A stretch of 36,962 bases of DNA from Helicobacter sp. MIT 00-7814 (GCF_003364115.1 NZ_NXLL01000022.1:1-36962), one strand, 5' to 3'. Positions 1-10,549 are shown, numbered from the stretch's first letter. Notes: generated by a model not told the origin, from the letters alone. Numbers and translations: made by a program.

Positions 1-3
1 GTC

Positions 4-9
4 TATAAT
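4..9 (+). promoter_or_regulatory. Putative -10 box upstream of the fused methyltransferase gene
   Basis: A perfect TATAAT hexamer lies 63 bases before the TTG start at 73. The window begins too close to see a -35 region. An alternative weaker hexamer, TAGAAT, lies near base 31. A purine-rich Shine-Dalgarno AAGGAAA at 61-67 follows. The promoter is inferred from the hexamer alone. Confidence 0.4.
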
Positions 10-72
10 GGATTTTCAAAAGTTATTTTGCTAGAATCCGCCAAAAATCAGTAACTTTTTAAGGAAATTCTT

Positions 73-1743
73 TTGGAAAAACTTCTCTCATGCTTTGAAT
101 ACATCAAGCGCTACCATGTGGATATGCTAGATTCTATAAGCATTATGTTAGAGCTTTTTATTCTCAAAAACCACGCGCCAGAGGTTTTAGAGGATTTTAT
201 CACACAAGGACAAAAGCGCAAAAATATTTTCGCCCAGCTTGATTTAGAGCTAAAAAAGCTCATAGATGCAGAACAATTTATCGCCATAAATCCAAATATT
301 AATTTTTTAAAAATCTTTAAAATGTTGCAAAGTGCCTCAACACAGCTCAATGATATCGAGGAATTTTTGCATATTGTCACACAAAAAAAGACAGCAAATA
401 AGCTCTATTACTATTCCACGCCTTTGGAAGTCAATGAACTTTTGGTGCGCTTGCTTGATATTAAAGATGGCGAGAGCATTTATAATCCCTGCTATGGCAT
501 TGGCTCGCTGTTTTTGATGATTTCTCAAATCGCACAAGAAAAGCGCGCGCAAGTCTCACTCTATGGCGAGGAGCTAGATTCTCGCTTGGCAAAGGTGGCG
601 AAGCTTACTTGCATACTCTCAAACTTAAGCTTTGAAAATCTTATGGTAAATGACATTTTAAAAGCGCCCTGCTTTGATTCTCGCTTTGATAAGATTATTT
701 GCAATCCGCCAAATGTCTCACATATCGGCGTGGAGTATCTCAAGGACGACAAGCGCTTTAGCGGACTTCATGGGCTGGCAAAAACTTATTCTGAATGGGT
801 GTTTTTAATCCACGCGCTGCATCATCTCAAAAAGCGCGGTGTGTTTGTTTTACGCACGCAAACTCTGCAAAAATCAAGCATTGAAAGCGAATTTATGCAA
901 AGATTCTATAAACAGGGGCTGATAGAGGCGATTATCGAGCTACCAAAAAATATTTTTCCGCACCAAAATGCGGATTTTTGCGTGCTGGTGCTTTCCCCAA
1001 ATAACAAAGAGATCTTAAGCATTGACGCCAAAAATGAGCGCTTTTGGAAAAAAGATGGCAAATACAATCGCCTTGTGAATCTGGATTCTCTGCTGGAGTG
1101 CTTTTTTAAGCGCAAAAATAATGACTTTTGCTTTCTCACGCCTTATAGCGAACTGCCAAAATACAACCTTCCCATTGTGAGGAAAAAAGAGCAAGATTCC
1201 CAAACAAAAAGCCTTTTACTCGGCGATTTAGTAACGATTTTTCGCGGACAGCGCGTCTATGGCGGGAAAAATGACGCAAAAATCACTTATTATGATGTGG
1301 GCTTAGCGGATTTTAGCGATTATGGAATCAGCAAAAACTTCAGCACCTTGCGTAGCCTAGGCGATAAAGCAAAGATAAAAAAATACGCGCTTAAAGCCTA
1401 TGACATTTGCCTTTCTTTACGCGGGAGCACGCCAAAGGTTGGCATTTTTGGCGAGAATCTCAACTCCACCCTTGCAGTGGCAAACACCGGCATCGTCATC
1501 GTGCGCGCAAAAAGCAAAATCGAGGCGCTTGGGCTGTATTGCTACTTTTACTCAAATAGCGGGCAAATGGCGCTTGGCGAGCTTTACGCACATTATATTA
1601 AAACTATCGATGTGGAAAATCTCAAAGAACTCAGAATCCCGCTTGATTTTAAAATTGGCGCGGAGGAGAAATTTAAGCGCCTTTGTGATTTGAATGAAAA
1701 ATTAGAATCCATCAAATCCGAGCTGGAATCTTTGCGCGAGTAG
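73..1743 (+). CDS. N-6 DNA methylase fused to a half specificity domain (HsdM/HsdS-like)
   Basis: This 556-residue protein resembles a type I methylation subunit joined to one HsdS-like half. Residues 1-110 are helical. Residues 115-330 form the SAM-dependent methyltransferase core, with a motif I region at 138-145 (NPCYGIGS) and a motif IV NPPN at 211-214. Residues from about 377 look like one target recognition domain followed by a C-terminal helix. The canonical motifs in this family are DPxxGxG and NPPF/Y, so both are altered here (Asp to Asn; aromatic to Asn) and activity is uncertain. No nuclease motif and no adjacent restriction subunit are visible. The start is the TTG at 73, 5 bases after AAGGAAA. 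The next genes (acyltransferase, uppS) have unrelated roles. A DNA-binding or methylating protein is likely; its substrate is unknown. Confidence 0.75.
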   Translation: MEKLLSCFEYIKRYHVDMLDSISIMLELFILKNHAPEVLEDFITQGQKRKNIFAQLDLELKKLIDAEQFIAINPNINFLKIFKMLQSASTQLNDIEEFLHIVTQKKTANKLYYYSTPLEVNELLVRLLDIKDGESIYNPCYGIGSLFLMISQIAQEKRAQVSLYGEELDSRLAKVAKLTCILSNLSFENLMVNDILKAPCFDSRFDKIICNPPNVSHIGVEYLKDDKRFSGLHGLAKTYSEWVFLIHALHHLKKRGVFVLRTQTLQKSSIESEFMQRFYKQGLIEAIIELPKNIFPHQNADFCVLVLSPNNKEILSIDAKNERFWKKDGKYNRLVNLDSLLECFFKRKNNDFCFLTPYSELPKYNLPIVRKKEQDSQTKSLLLGDLVTIFRGQRVYGGKNDAKITYYDVGLADFSDYGISKNFSTLRSLGDKAKIKKYALKAYDICLSLRGSTPKVGIFGENLNSTLAVANTGIVIVRAKSKIEALGLYCYFYSNSGQMALGELYAHYIKTIDVENLKELRIPLDFKIGAEEKFKRLCDLNEKLESIKSELESLRE

Positions 1744-1769
1744 CTAATCGCGCGTTTAAAAGGCAAAAT

Positions 1770-2258
1770 GTGAAGTCACAAGATTCTATAAATTTGCAAG
1801 ATTCCATAAAACTGCAAGATTCTGGCATCAACCCAAAATCCTGCGCCAAAGGCGTGCATATCATCGCACCTTGCAATATTTATGGTTGCGAGCTTGGCGA
1901 AAATGTGTTTGTGGGACCATTTTGTGAGATTCAAAGCGAGGTGAAAATCGGCGCAAGAACGCGCGTGCAAAGTCATAGCTTTATTTGCTCGCTTGTGGAG
2001 ATTGGAGAGGATTGCTTTATCGGGCATGGCGTGATGTTTGTCAATGATTTGTTTAAAGAGGGCGCGCCCTCAAAGCAAAAGTCGCAATGGCAAAGCACAA
2101 AAATTGGCAACAATGTCAGCATTGGCTCAAATGCGACAATCCTGCCTGTGAAAATTTGCGATAATGTCGTCATTGGCGCGGGAAGCGTGGTGAGCAAGGA
2201 TATTGTAAAAAGTGGATTCTATGCGGGGAATCCTGCGCGCTTTTTGCGGGAATTATAA
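1770..2258 (+). CDS. Hexapeptide-repeat acyltransferase (WbpD/FdtC-like left-handed beta-helix)
   Basis: This 162-residue protein is built from imperfect hexapeptide turns (for example VEIGEDCFIGHG at 76-87 and VVIGAGSVV at 133-141) and ends in the AGNPAR signature at 152-157, typical of sugar N- or O-acetyltransferases. His86 in GHGVMF is the likely catalytic base by family analogy. Such enzymes transfer an acetyl or acyl group from CoA to an amino-sugar nucleotide for surface polysaccharide. The first 20 residues are an odd QDSI-type tandem repeat that precedes the fold. The start is a GTG 26 bases after the previous stop, with AAAAGG upstream. uppS follows 20 bases later, so both may serve envelope glycan synthesis. 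The exact sugar is not readable from the sequence. Confidence 0.75.
   Translation: MKSQDSINLQDSIKLQDSGINPKSCAKGVHIIAPCNIYGCELGENVFVGPFCEIQSEVKIGARTRVQSHSFICSLVEIGEDCFIGHGVMFVNDLFKEGAPSKQKSQWQSTKIGNNVSIGSNATILPVKICDNVVIGAGSVVSKDIVKSGFYAGNPARFLREL
1779..1824 (+). repeat. 18-bp tandem repeat in the N-terminus of the acyltransferase
   Basis: Two imperfect 18-base units (1779-1796 and 1797-1814) begin with CAAGATTC, and a partial third copy starts at 1815. They encode repeated QDSIxL residues in frame. Because the period is a multiple of three, gain or loss of a unit would keep the reading frame. Confidence 0.75.
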
Positions 2259-2278
2259 GAGATTATTAAAGGAAATTT

Positions 2279-2995
2279 ATGCAAACACTCAAACATATTG
2301 CAATCATAATGGATGGCAATGGGCGCTGGGCGCAAAATCGTGGCAAAAATCGCACCTTTGGGCATAAAGAGGGCGCAAAAGTCGTGCGCGAAATCACGCA
2401 ATATTGTGCGAGCAAAAATATCGCTTTTCTCACGCTTTACGCCTTTTCTACGGAAAATTGGCAACGCCCAAAGCAAGAGGTGGATTTTCTCATGCGCCTT
2501 TTGGAGCGGTATTTAAAAAGCGAGCTTAAGGTGTATCAAAAAAATAACATCCGCTTTGTGGCTATTGGCGATATTAGCGCGCTAAGTGAGAATCTGCAAA
2601 GTCTAATCCGCCAAACCCAAACCCAAACCGCGCAAAATACGGGTTTAACGCAACTTCTCGCGCTTAACTATGGCTCAAAAGATGAGCTTTCTCGTAGTGT
2701 GCTCTCACTTTATAAAAGTGGCGAGTTGGCACGCCTAAGCACGCTAGATTCTACAAATTGTCTCAATGGCATCGCGCGCGGGATAGAATCGCATTTAGAT
2801 ACAAAAATCGCTGGCGATGTGGATTTACTCATCCGCACAGGCGGGGAAAAGCGACTTTCAAACTTTTTGCTTTGGCAGTGCGCGTATGCGGAGCTTTTTT
2901 GGACGAAGACGCTTTTCCCGGATTTCACCTCAAATGAGTTGGAAAAAATTATCGAAAAATTCCACAAACGCACAAGGCGCTTTGGTGGCGTGTAA
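2279..2995 (+). CDS. uppS: Isoprenyl transferase (undecaprenyl diphosphate synthase)
   Basis: This 238-residue cis-prenyltransferase would condense isopentenyl diphosphate with farnesyl diphosphate to make the C55 lipid carrier for peptidoglycan and LPS. The signature MDGNGRWA is at 11-18, with the catalytic Asp12 and Arg16. The C-terminal half carries RTGGEKRLSNFLLWQ, the conserved isopentenyl diphosphate-binding region, and ends with RTRRFGG. Length fits the family. The ATG start is preceded by AAAGGA at a good distance. It lies 20 bases after the acyltransferase and 40 bases before prfB, so the three may be co-transcribed. Confidence 0.95.
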   Translation: MQTLKHIAIIMDGNGRWAQNRGKNRTFGHKEGAKVVREITQYCASKNIAFLTLYAFSTENWQRPKQEVDFLMRLLERYLKSELKVYQKNNIRFVAIGDISALSENLQSLIRQTQTQTAQNTGLTQLLALNYGSKDELSRSVLSLYKSGELARLSTLDSTNCLNGIARGIESHLDTKIAGDVDLLIRTGGEKRLSNFLLWQCAYAELFWTKTLFPDFTSNELEKIIEKFHKRTRRFGGV

Positions 2996-3035
2996 ATCGC
3001 GCATCGCAAAATAGAGAATCTCACAAAGGGTAAAA

Positions 3036-4139
3036 ATGGATAATTACGAATATGGCGAGCTACTAAAAGAGCTTAGCGGGAAGGTTGAAAATATCGCAAA
3101 GATGATTAATCCGCCGACGTTGCAAAAAGAGCTGGAGGAAATCGCGCGCTTGGAGCTAGATCCAAATTTATGGGCGGATTCTAAAAAAGCTGGCGAGCTA
3201 GGCAAGCAAAAGCGCAAAATCACGCGCCTTTTGGAATCTTTTGAAAATGCGGATAGGAGCGTAAAAGATTCTGAAGAGCTTTTTGAGCTTTTAAGTGCTG
3301 AAAATGATGAATCTAGCTTGCAAGAGCTTTTTTCTCAATCAAGCGAGCTAAAGCGCGCAATTAGCGGGCTAGAAATCGCAGTTATGCTAAGTGGCGAAAA
3401 TGATGGTGCAAACGCGATTTTCACCATACAGCCCGGCGCTGGCGGGACAGAATCACAAGACTGGGCGAGCATGCTTTATCGTATGTATCTACGCTGGGCA
3501 GAGCGGCGAGGCTACAAAGTCGAGCTTTTGGATTATCAAGATGGCGAGGAAGCGGGCATCAAAGGCGCGGCATTCATCATCAAAGGCGAAAACGCCTATG
3601 GCTACGCCAAAAGTGAAAATGGCGTGCATAGGCTGGTGAGAATCTCCCCATTTGATGCCAACGCCAAACGCCACACGAGCTTTGCCAGCGTGCAAGTAAG
3701 CCCCGAGCTTGATGATGATATACAAATCACCATTGAGGAAAAGGACATCCGCATCGACACCTATCGCGCAAGTGGCGCAGGCGGACAGCATGTCAATAAA
3801 ACAGAATCCGCCATCCGCATAACCCACCTTCCCACAGGCATCGTCGTGCAATGCCAAAACGACCGCTCACAGCACAAAAACAAAGCCACCGCGCTAAAAA
3901 TGCTCCAAAGCAAGCTTTATGAACTCGAGCGCGCAAAACAGCAAGGCGAGATAGATTCCAAAGATTTAAGCGAGATAGGCTGGGGGCATCAAATCCGCTC
4001 CTATGTCCTCGCACCCTATCAGCAGGTAAAAGACTTACGCTCAAACTACGCCACGAGCAACACAAGCGCGGTGCTAGATGGCGATATCGATGAGCTTATA
4101 GAATCCGTGCTGATAGGAATGAGCGTCAAAGAAGAGTAA
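3036..4139 (+). CDS. prfB: Peptide chain release factor 2, no programmed frameshift
   Basis: RF2 recognises UGA and UAA stop codons and triggers peptide release. The 367-residue protein has the SPF anticodon-like tripeptide at 204-206, which distinguishes RF2 from RF1, and the catalytic GGQ at 249-251 in the context [13 protein letters not shown]. Length is normal. The reading frame is continuous from ATG to TAA, with no internal UGA near codon 25, so the autoregulatory +1 frameshift known in many bacteria is absent. The start has AAAGGG upstream (3026-3031). It lies 40 bases after uppS. Confidence 0.96.
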   Translation: MDNYEYGELLKELSGKVENIAKMINPPTLQKELEEIARLELDPNLWADSKKAGELGKQKRKITRLLESFENADRSVKDSEELFELLSAENDESSLQELFSQSSELKRAISGLEIAVMLSGENDGANAIFTIQPGAGGTESQDWASMLYRMYLRWAERRGYKVELLDYQDGEEAGIKGAAFIIKGENAYGYAKSENGVHRLVRISPFDANAKRHTSFASVQVSPELDDDIQITIEEKDIRIDTYRASGAGGQHVNKTESAIRITHLPTGIVVQCQNDRSQHKNKATALKMLQSKLYELERAKQQGEIDSKDLSEIGWGHQIRSYVLAPYQQVKDLRSNYATSNTSAVLDGDIDELIESVLIGMSVKEE

Positions 4140-4162
4140 AGATTTAAGATTGTAGTTTGGAC

Positions 4163-4168
4163 TAAAAT
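4163..4168 (+). promoter_or_regulatory. Possible -10 box for the SDR gene
   Basis: The hexamer TAAAAT lies 37 bases before the ATG at 4205, in the 65-base gap after prfB. No -35 box is evident, as is usual in this group. The GAGGTAGG sequence just before the ATG is a good ribosome site. Assignment rests only on the hexamer and spacing. Confidence 0.3.
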
Positions 4169-4204
4169 CTAGCGCGATATATAAAAACTTGAGAGGTAGG
4201 TAAA

Positions 4205-5005
4205 ATGAATATAGCCATTATTAGTGGGGCGAGTTCTGGGCTTGGGGCAAGCTTTGTTCGTGCGATTATTGAGCTAAGAAAGAATGCAGGACAAAAGGAT
4301 TTACTTAGCAAACTTAGCGAGCTATGGTTTATTGCGCGCAACAAAGAGAAGCTAGAATCCTTGCAGAAGGAGATTCTAGATTCTCAAAGCGTGCAAAATC
4401 CCCTAAAATGTAAAATCTTCGCGCTTAATTTAGCAGATTTATCAAGTTTTGAGACGCTAGAAAATGCGCTTAAAAGTCAAAATGCCCAAATTAGCCTGCT
4501 TATTAGCAATGCTGGCGTTGCGCGCTATGGGAAGTTTGTAGATTCTAGTTTGCAAGATATGCTAGATATTATAAATGTGAATATTATCGCCTCTAGCGCG
4601 CTTACAAAGATTTGCCTGCCATTTATAGCGCAAGGTAGTAAAATCATCGAAGTTTCATCAGTGGCGAGCTTCGCGCCAAATGTGAATCTGCTTGTTTATA
4701 GCGCGAGCAAGGCGTATTTGAGTGCGTTTAGCCTTGGACTCAATGAGGAGCTAAAAGCGCAGGGTATAGGCGTATGCGCACTATGTCCGGGACTTATGCA
4801 GACAGGAATGACGCCAGATTTAGGACAAACGCGCGAAGACGCGCGCAAACTGCCAGAGTTAGATTCCCAAAAAGTCGCAATAAATACGATAAAAGCAGCA
4901 CTAAAAGGAAAAACGCTTTACACGCCCAGCCTTTTTTATAAACTTTACGCAATCCTAGCGCGCATTCTCCCAAGAGCACTAATAATCAAGCTAGCAAAAA
5001 TGTAG
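4205..5005 (+). CDS. Short-chain dehydrogenase/reductase (SDR family)
   Basis: This is a 266-residue classical SDR oxidoreductase with an NAD(P) Rossmann fold. The glycine-rich motif is SGASSGLG at 7-14, the NAG motif is at 102-104, and the catalytic residues are Ser near 151-152, Tyr165 and Lys169 (YSASK). The C-terminus (about 235-266) is hydrophobic and basic, suggesting membrane association, as in YqjQ/DltE-like SDRs that act on lipids or ketones. The substrate cannot be read from the sequence. The ATG follows a strong GAGGTAGG site. The gene converges on the reverse-strand membrane protein with only 14 bases between the stops. Confidence 0.88.
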   Translation: MNIAIISGASSGLGASFVRAIIELRKNAGQKDLLSKLSELWFIARNKEKLESLQKEILDSQSVQNPLKCKIFALNLADLSSFETLENALKSQNAQISLLISNAGVARYGKFVDSSLQDMLDIINVNIIASSALTKICLPFIAQGSKIIEVSSVASFAPNVNLLVYSASKAYLSAFSLGLNEELKAQGIGVCALCPGLMQTGMTPDLGQTREDARKLPELDSQKVAINTIKAALKGKTLYTPSLFYKLYAILARILPRALIIKLAKM

Positions 5006-5019
5006 ATTTACTCGCTAAC

Positions 5020-5469
5020 TTAGCTTTCCAAAAGCCAGAGAAACCACAAAATAAACGCGATTATGGAAGCAGGCACAGCGAAGATTATGAGCCATTTCAT
5101 TTTGCTAAAGATAATAACACTCCCGCCGATAAGCCCGCTCAAAAATGCAGGAAAGAAAAAGATAACTAGCCACGCGGAATCCAACCCTGAAAGCACAAAA
5201 GTTACCAGTGTAAAAATAAAAAAATCTAGCACAATAAGCGCGCCATAAAGCCAATAACGCCTTTTATCAGCTATGTGCTTGATAAGGAGAAAAAAGGCGC
5301 AGGTAGTCAAAAGCATAGAAATTAAAAATATTGCGAACCAATAAGGCTTATTTGTGCCAACGCCCATGATTTCTGCCACACAGAAGGAGAAAATGCCAAG
5401 TGCAATGCCATGTGAAAAGCTCACAAGCAGAATACCAAAATATCTTATAGCGCACATTGTCTTAGTCAT
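5020..5469 (-). CDS. Small integral membrane protein, function unknown
   Basis: This 149-residue hydrophobic protein has about five predicted membrane segments (roughly 10-34, 43-64, 73-94, 99-121 and 125-147) joined by short loops, the longest being the basic HIADKRRYW stretch near 65-73. There is no recognisable catalytic motif and I do not recognise the family. It has its own promoter (TATAAT at 5499-5504, reverse strand) and an AAAGGG ribosome site before the ATG. It stands alone between the SDR gene and the HisZ-like gene, so the neighbours give no functional clue. Transporter accessory or envelope-stress roles are possible but unsupported. Confidence 0.7.
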   Translation of the reverse strand: MTKTMCAIRYFGILLVSFSHGIALGIFSFCVAEIMGVGTNKPYWFAIFLISMLLTTCAFFLLIKHIADKRRYWLYGALIVLDFFIFTLVTFVLSGLDSAWLVIFFFPAFLSGLIGGSVIIFSKMKWLIIFAVPASIIAFILWFLWLLES

Positions 5470-5498
5470 AAACTACCCTTTATCTGCATTTTTGGCGC

Positions 5499-5504
5499 AT
5501 TATA
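5499..5504 (-). promoter_or_regulatory. -10 box of the small membrane protein gene
   Basis: On the reverse strand this reads TATAAT followed by GCGCC, 30 bases before the ATG ending at 5469. The same TATAATGC arrangement precedes the TrkA-like operon (21716-21721) and the lipoprotein gene (30719-30724). Confidence 0.6.
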
Positions 5505-5637
5505 CCACGCAAAATCACTCACAAAAATTTGTAAAAGTTAAGATTCTAACAATTCTTTACGTATAGCATTTCACAAATGCCTAAAAAAGCAAAAATTTTC
5601 ACGCCAAAAAGCGACAGAAATTTAAGTTAGCTTGTGT

Positions 5638-5643
5638 TATAAT
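5638..5643 (+). promoter_or_regulatory. -10 box of the hisZ-like/purA operon
   Basis: A perfect TATAAT preceded by TGTGT (extended -10 character) lies about 48 bases before the first gene. Upstream A/T-rich patches are typical of epsilonproteobacterial sigma-70 promoters lacking a -35 box. The forward genes from 5691 onwards are probably read from here. Confidence 0.6.
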
Positions 5644-5690
5644 CCGCGCTTTGTGAGTTTAAGTAGAAAATATTTTTTAAGGTGATGGCA

Positions 5691-7795
<2,105 letters not shown>

Positions 7796-7799
7796 CTTG

Positions 7800-8222
7800 A
7801 TGGATACAAAATTTAGCCCTATCTTGCTCGTGCGCAAAAAAGCGCTTGATAGCCAAGAGCGCAAGATTTTGGAGCATAATAGATTTATTACAAACAAGCA
7901 AGAGGAAATCCATCACTTTTTAACACAAATTGCAGAAGTCGAACTTCCACAAAGTGGCAATTATCTCGCTTATAAGGCGGTTTTAGAGGTTAAAAACACG
8001 CTTTTGGCGCATTTAGAGCAACTCTACTCCGAGCTTTCCTCGCTCAAAGCCCAGCGCAAGGCACTTGAAGAGGAATACAAAATCTTAAATATCGAGTATG
8101 AAAAAATGAAATATTTAGATTCCAAAGAAAAAGAGGCGCGCTTAAAACAGCTCAAAATCGCGCAACAAAGGCAAAGTGATGAAGTCGCACTCATGCTACA
8201 TCATCGCAAAAGGCTTGTGTAA
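7800..8222 (+). CDS. FliJ-like coiled-coil protein (HP0256-type)
   Basis: This 140-residue, highly charged protein is almost entirely heptad-type helix from about residue 12 to 135, with no membrane segment or signal peptide. Size and character match FliJ-type export chaperones, and the place after purA matches H. pylori HP0256, a protein linked to motility. A TTG at 7797 directly precedes the ATG at 7800; the ATG (MDTKFSPIL) is the more natural start. The stop overlaps the next gene by one base (TAATG), so the pair is translationally coupled. Identity is inferred from architecture and synteny, because coiled coils are weak evidence of homology. Confidence 0.6.
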   Translation: MDTKFSPILLVRKKALDSQERKILEHNRFITNKQEEIHHFLTQIAEVELPQSGNYLAYKAVLEVKNTLLAHLEQLYSELSSLKAQRKALEEEYKILNIEYEKMKYLDSKEKEARLKQLKIAQQRQSDEVALMLHHRKRLV

Positions 8223-9019
8223 TGCGCGCGAAGTTATTTAGCGGGATTTTTGCGCTTTCACTCTCTTTTAGCTTTTGCGCGCAAGAAAACCTCCTTGATT
8301 GCAATATAATTTTTGAACAGCGCAAAGATGAAATCCGCCAAGAGCTTCAAACAATCGATGAGCAACAGCAAGCCCTGCAAGTTTTGCAAAATGCCACGCA
8401 AGTGCTTTTGGACGAAAAAATGCGAAAGCTTGAAGAGGCGCAAAAAGAAGTCGATGAAAAAATCCTAGAGCTTCAAAAGCATAAAGAAAAGCTCCTAGCG
8501 GACTTCAAAGCTCAAAATGAGCAGGCGGATTTGCAAATGAAAGCAAGGGAAGAATATGTGCAAGAAATGCTTGCAAAAAATGAGGAAATTTTGCACCAGA
8601 TTCAGAAAAAAAGCGATGATAAGGTGATTGTGAGCTATCAGCAGATGAAAGAGGCGAAGTCCGCGGATATCCTTTCCGCGATGAAAGAAGAAGAAGCGGT
8701 GGAAATCCTCTCTCAAATGGATTCTAAAGATGTTAGCAGAATCCTTTCAAAAATGGATTCTGCAAAAGCAGCAAGTATCACGCAAAAAATCCGCGCGCCA
8801 AAGGGCGAAGATTCTATAAATTTGCCCCCAGCGCCAACTCCAGCACAAATCCAAATAACAGATACACTGCAAAATGGCGAGGCGCAAGATGAAGGCGCGC
8901 AAAATAACGAAATACAAAATAATGAGGTGCAAGAAAATCAAGCACAAGATTCAGTAAATCAAAATTTAAACGCGCAAGATTTGGCAGATTCCAACAATCC
9001 AAATTCTCCCACACCATAA
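8222..9019 (+). CDS. Secreted coiled-coil protein with MgtE_N-like domain (MotE-like)
   Basis: This 265-residue protein has a signal peptide (1-20, hydrophobic core FALSLSFSFC), a long coiled coil (about 30-140), then a short helical region at 145-190 with the repeated pattern ILSxM...A.EILSQMD...V.RILSKMD, characteristic of MgtE_N/MotE-like domains. Residues 200-265 are a Pro- then Gln/Asn/Asp-rich tail (repeated AQD and NNE), likely disordered. MotE-like proteins support flagellar stator or motor assembly at the inner face of the periplasm. It overlaps the FliJ-like gene by one base, so a shared motility role is a reasonable inference. In H. pylori the equivalent position is HP0257. The molecular partner is not visible. 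Confidence 0.65.
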   Translation: MRAKLFSGIFALSLSFSFCAQENLLDCNIIFEQRKDEIRQELQTIDEQQQALQVLQNATQVLLDEKMRKLEEAQKEVDEKILELQKHKEKLLADFKAQNEQADLQMKAREEYVQEMLAKNEEILHQIQKKSDDKVIVSYQQMKEAKSADILSAMKEEEAVEILSQMDSKDVSRILSKMDSAKAASITQKIRAPKGEDSINLPPAPTPAQIQITDTLQNGEAQDEGAQNNEIQNNEVQENQAQDSVNQNLNAQDLADSNNPNSPTP

Positions 9020-9028
9020 GCCACGCAA

Positions 9029-9604
9029 ATGTCTAAACAAGCCCTTCTAATCCTAAGCATCAACTCCCCACTTTTAGCCGGGCTGTATAGTGAGTGTGAG
9101 GATTCCACTCAATCAAACAGCATTGCAGAATCCACAAAATCTAAGAAATCAAAAAATAGCGAGTGCGTGCGCAAACCAAGCGAAGTAAAATCAACCCTAA
9201 CCTTGCAAAACTCATGGGAATTTGCAGGACACACCACCCACGCGCTTAATTGCCTTTTTAGCGAGATTTTTAGCAAAAATATTGCGCTAGATTCAATTTA
9301 TTACGCCAAAGGTCCGGGGCGCTTTAGCGCGCTCAAAGCTACACATATTTTTTTGCATACTTTATGCCTTGTGAAAGGTTACGCGCTTTTTAGCGCGCCT
9401 AGTTTTTATTTCAACAACAACGCGCCGATACACGCCTTTAGTGATAAATATTTTGTGCTAGAAAATGATGAGATTGTGCTAGAAAGTGTAGAATCCCTTG
9501 CGCAAAATACACTCTTGCAAAACGCGCTTAGTTTGCCAGAGATTTTGCGTCCAAAAGATTTTTCAAGCACAAATGAGCCACTCTATGTTTTGCCACCTGT
9601 GTGA
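9029..9604 (+). CDS. tsaB: TsaB-like protein (tRNA threonylcarbamoyladenosine biosynthesis)
   Basis: TsaB is the scaffold of the TsaBDE complex that makes t6A37 in ANN-decoding tRNAs. The 191-residue protein has the ASKHA-fold signature GPGRFSALK at about 92-100, matching the GPGSFTGLR motif, preceded by THALNCLFSEIF and followed by the conserved helix and FSAPSF strand. Residues about 21-58 form a hydrophilic Ser/Lys/Glu-rich insertion not usual in TsaB, and the first strand lacks the expected DTS. The gene precedes thrB, as in Campylobacter jejuni (from memory). Starts 9 bases after the MotE-like stop; the ribosome site is weak. mtaB, which modifies t6A further, is in the same window. Confidence 0.72.
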   Translation: MSKQALLILSINSPLLAGLYSECEDSTQSNSIAESTKSKKSKNSECVRKPSEVKSTLTLQNSWEFAGHTTHALNCLFSEIFSKNIALDSIYYAKGPGRFSALKATHIFLHTLCLVKGYALFSAPSFYFNNNAPIHAFSDKYFVLENDEIVLESVESLAQNTLLQNALSLPEILRPKDFSSTNEPLYVLPPV

Positions 9605-9637
9605 GGCATCACGCCACCTTATGATAAGGAGTAGGAA

Positions 9638-10549
9638 TTGAAAATAATCGTCCCCGCCACAAGCGCAAATCTTGGTCCGGGCTTTGATAGCTTGGGGCTT
9701 GCGCTAAGCTTATACAATGTCATCACTATCACGCCTGCTTCAATCACAAGCATTCAGATTGTCGGGGAAGGCAAGGATAATGTGCGCCTAAAGACGGATA
9801 ATATTTTTGTCAAAATTTTTTCTGAGATTCTGCAATCTTTTGGGGAAAAGGCGGAATGCAAGTTTTTGTTTGAAAATAATATCCCCGTCTCGCGCGGGCT
9901 TGGCTCAAGCTCGGCGGTGATAGTGAGCGCGATATACGCAGCCTATGCGTATGCAAAAAAGCCACTCAATAAAGACAGCATGCTAAATATCGCCATAAAA
10001 TACGAAAACCACCCTGATAATATTACCCCAGCGCTTTTTGGGGGCTTTAATGTCGCGGCGTTGCAGTATTCTCATAAAAGTGAAAAAAATGAAATCGCCC
10101 AAAATGTCTTGCGTATCACAGCGCCTATTCCAAAGGATATTAGCGCGGTGGTGGTTGTGCCACATAAAAGCATTTCAACTAAACTCTCACGCAAAGCATT
10201 GCCAAAAACCTACAATCTCAAAGATTGCGTGTTTAATCTCTCTCATTCCTCCTTGCTTACAGCGGCATTTTTAAGCCATGATTGGGACAAGCTCCGCCTT
10301 GCAAGCAGGGACAAACTCCACCAAAATGCGCGTATGAAAAACCTGCCTATTCTCTTTGGTTTGCAAAAACTAAGCCTAAATAATGGCGCGCTAAGTAGCA
10401 CGCTAAGTGGCAGTGGCTCATCATTCCTTAATATCTGCTATAAAGAGGACAGCGCGCATTTATGCAAAGTCCTGCAAGAGGCGTTTCCAAAATTTAGAGT
10501 GCTAGAGCTAGAGTTTGATAATTTTGGCGTAAGAGAGTGCGAATGCTAA
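9638..10549 (+). CDS. thrB: Homoserine kinase (GHMP family)
   Basis: ThrB phosphorylates homoserine on the way to threonine. The 303-residue protein opens with PATSANLGPGFDSLG (6-20) and has the GHMP ATP-binding motif PVSRGLGSSSAV at 83-94. A later LSGSGSSF is the third GHMP motif. Length is normal. The start is a TTG at 9638, with TAAGGAG 7 bases upstream. It overlaps recJ by up to 13 bases, so the two are coupled. No other threonine gene is adjacent. Confidence 0.95.
   Translation: MKIIVPATSANLGPGFDSLGLALSLYNVITITPASITSIQIVGEGKDNVRLKTDNIFVKIFSEILQSFGEKAECKFLFENNIPVSRGLGSSSAVIVSAIYAAYAYAKKPLNKDSMLNIAIKYENHPDNITPALFGGFNVAALQYSHKSEKNEIAQNVLRITAPIPKDISAVVVVPHKSISTKLSRKALPKTYNLKDCVFNLSHSSLLTAAFLSHDWDKLRLASRDKLHQNARMKNLPILFGLQKLSLNNGALSSTLSGSGSSFLNICYKEDSAHLCKVLQEAFPKFRVLELEFDNFGVRECEC

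Noticed and set aside
3036-3140. Programmed frameshift in prfB
   Set aside because: The frame runs without interruption from the ATG through GGQ, and no internal UGA is present near codon 25.
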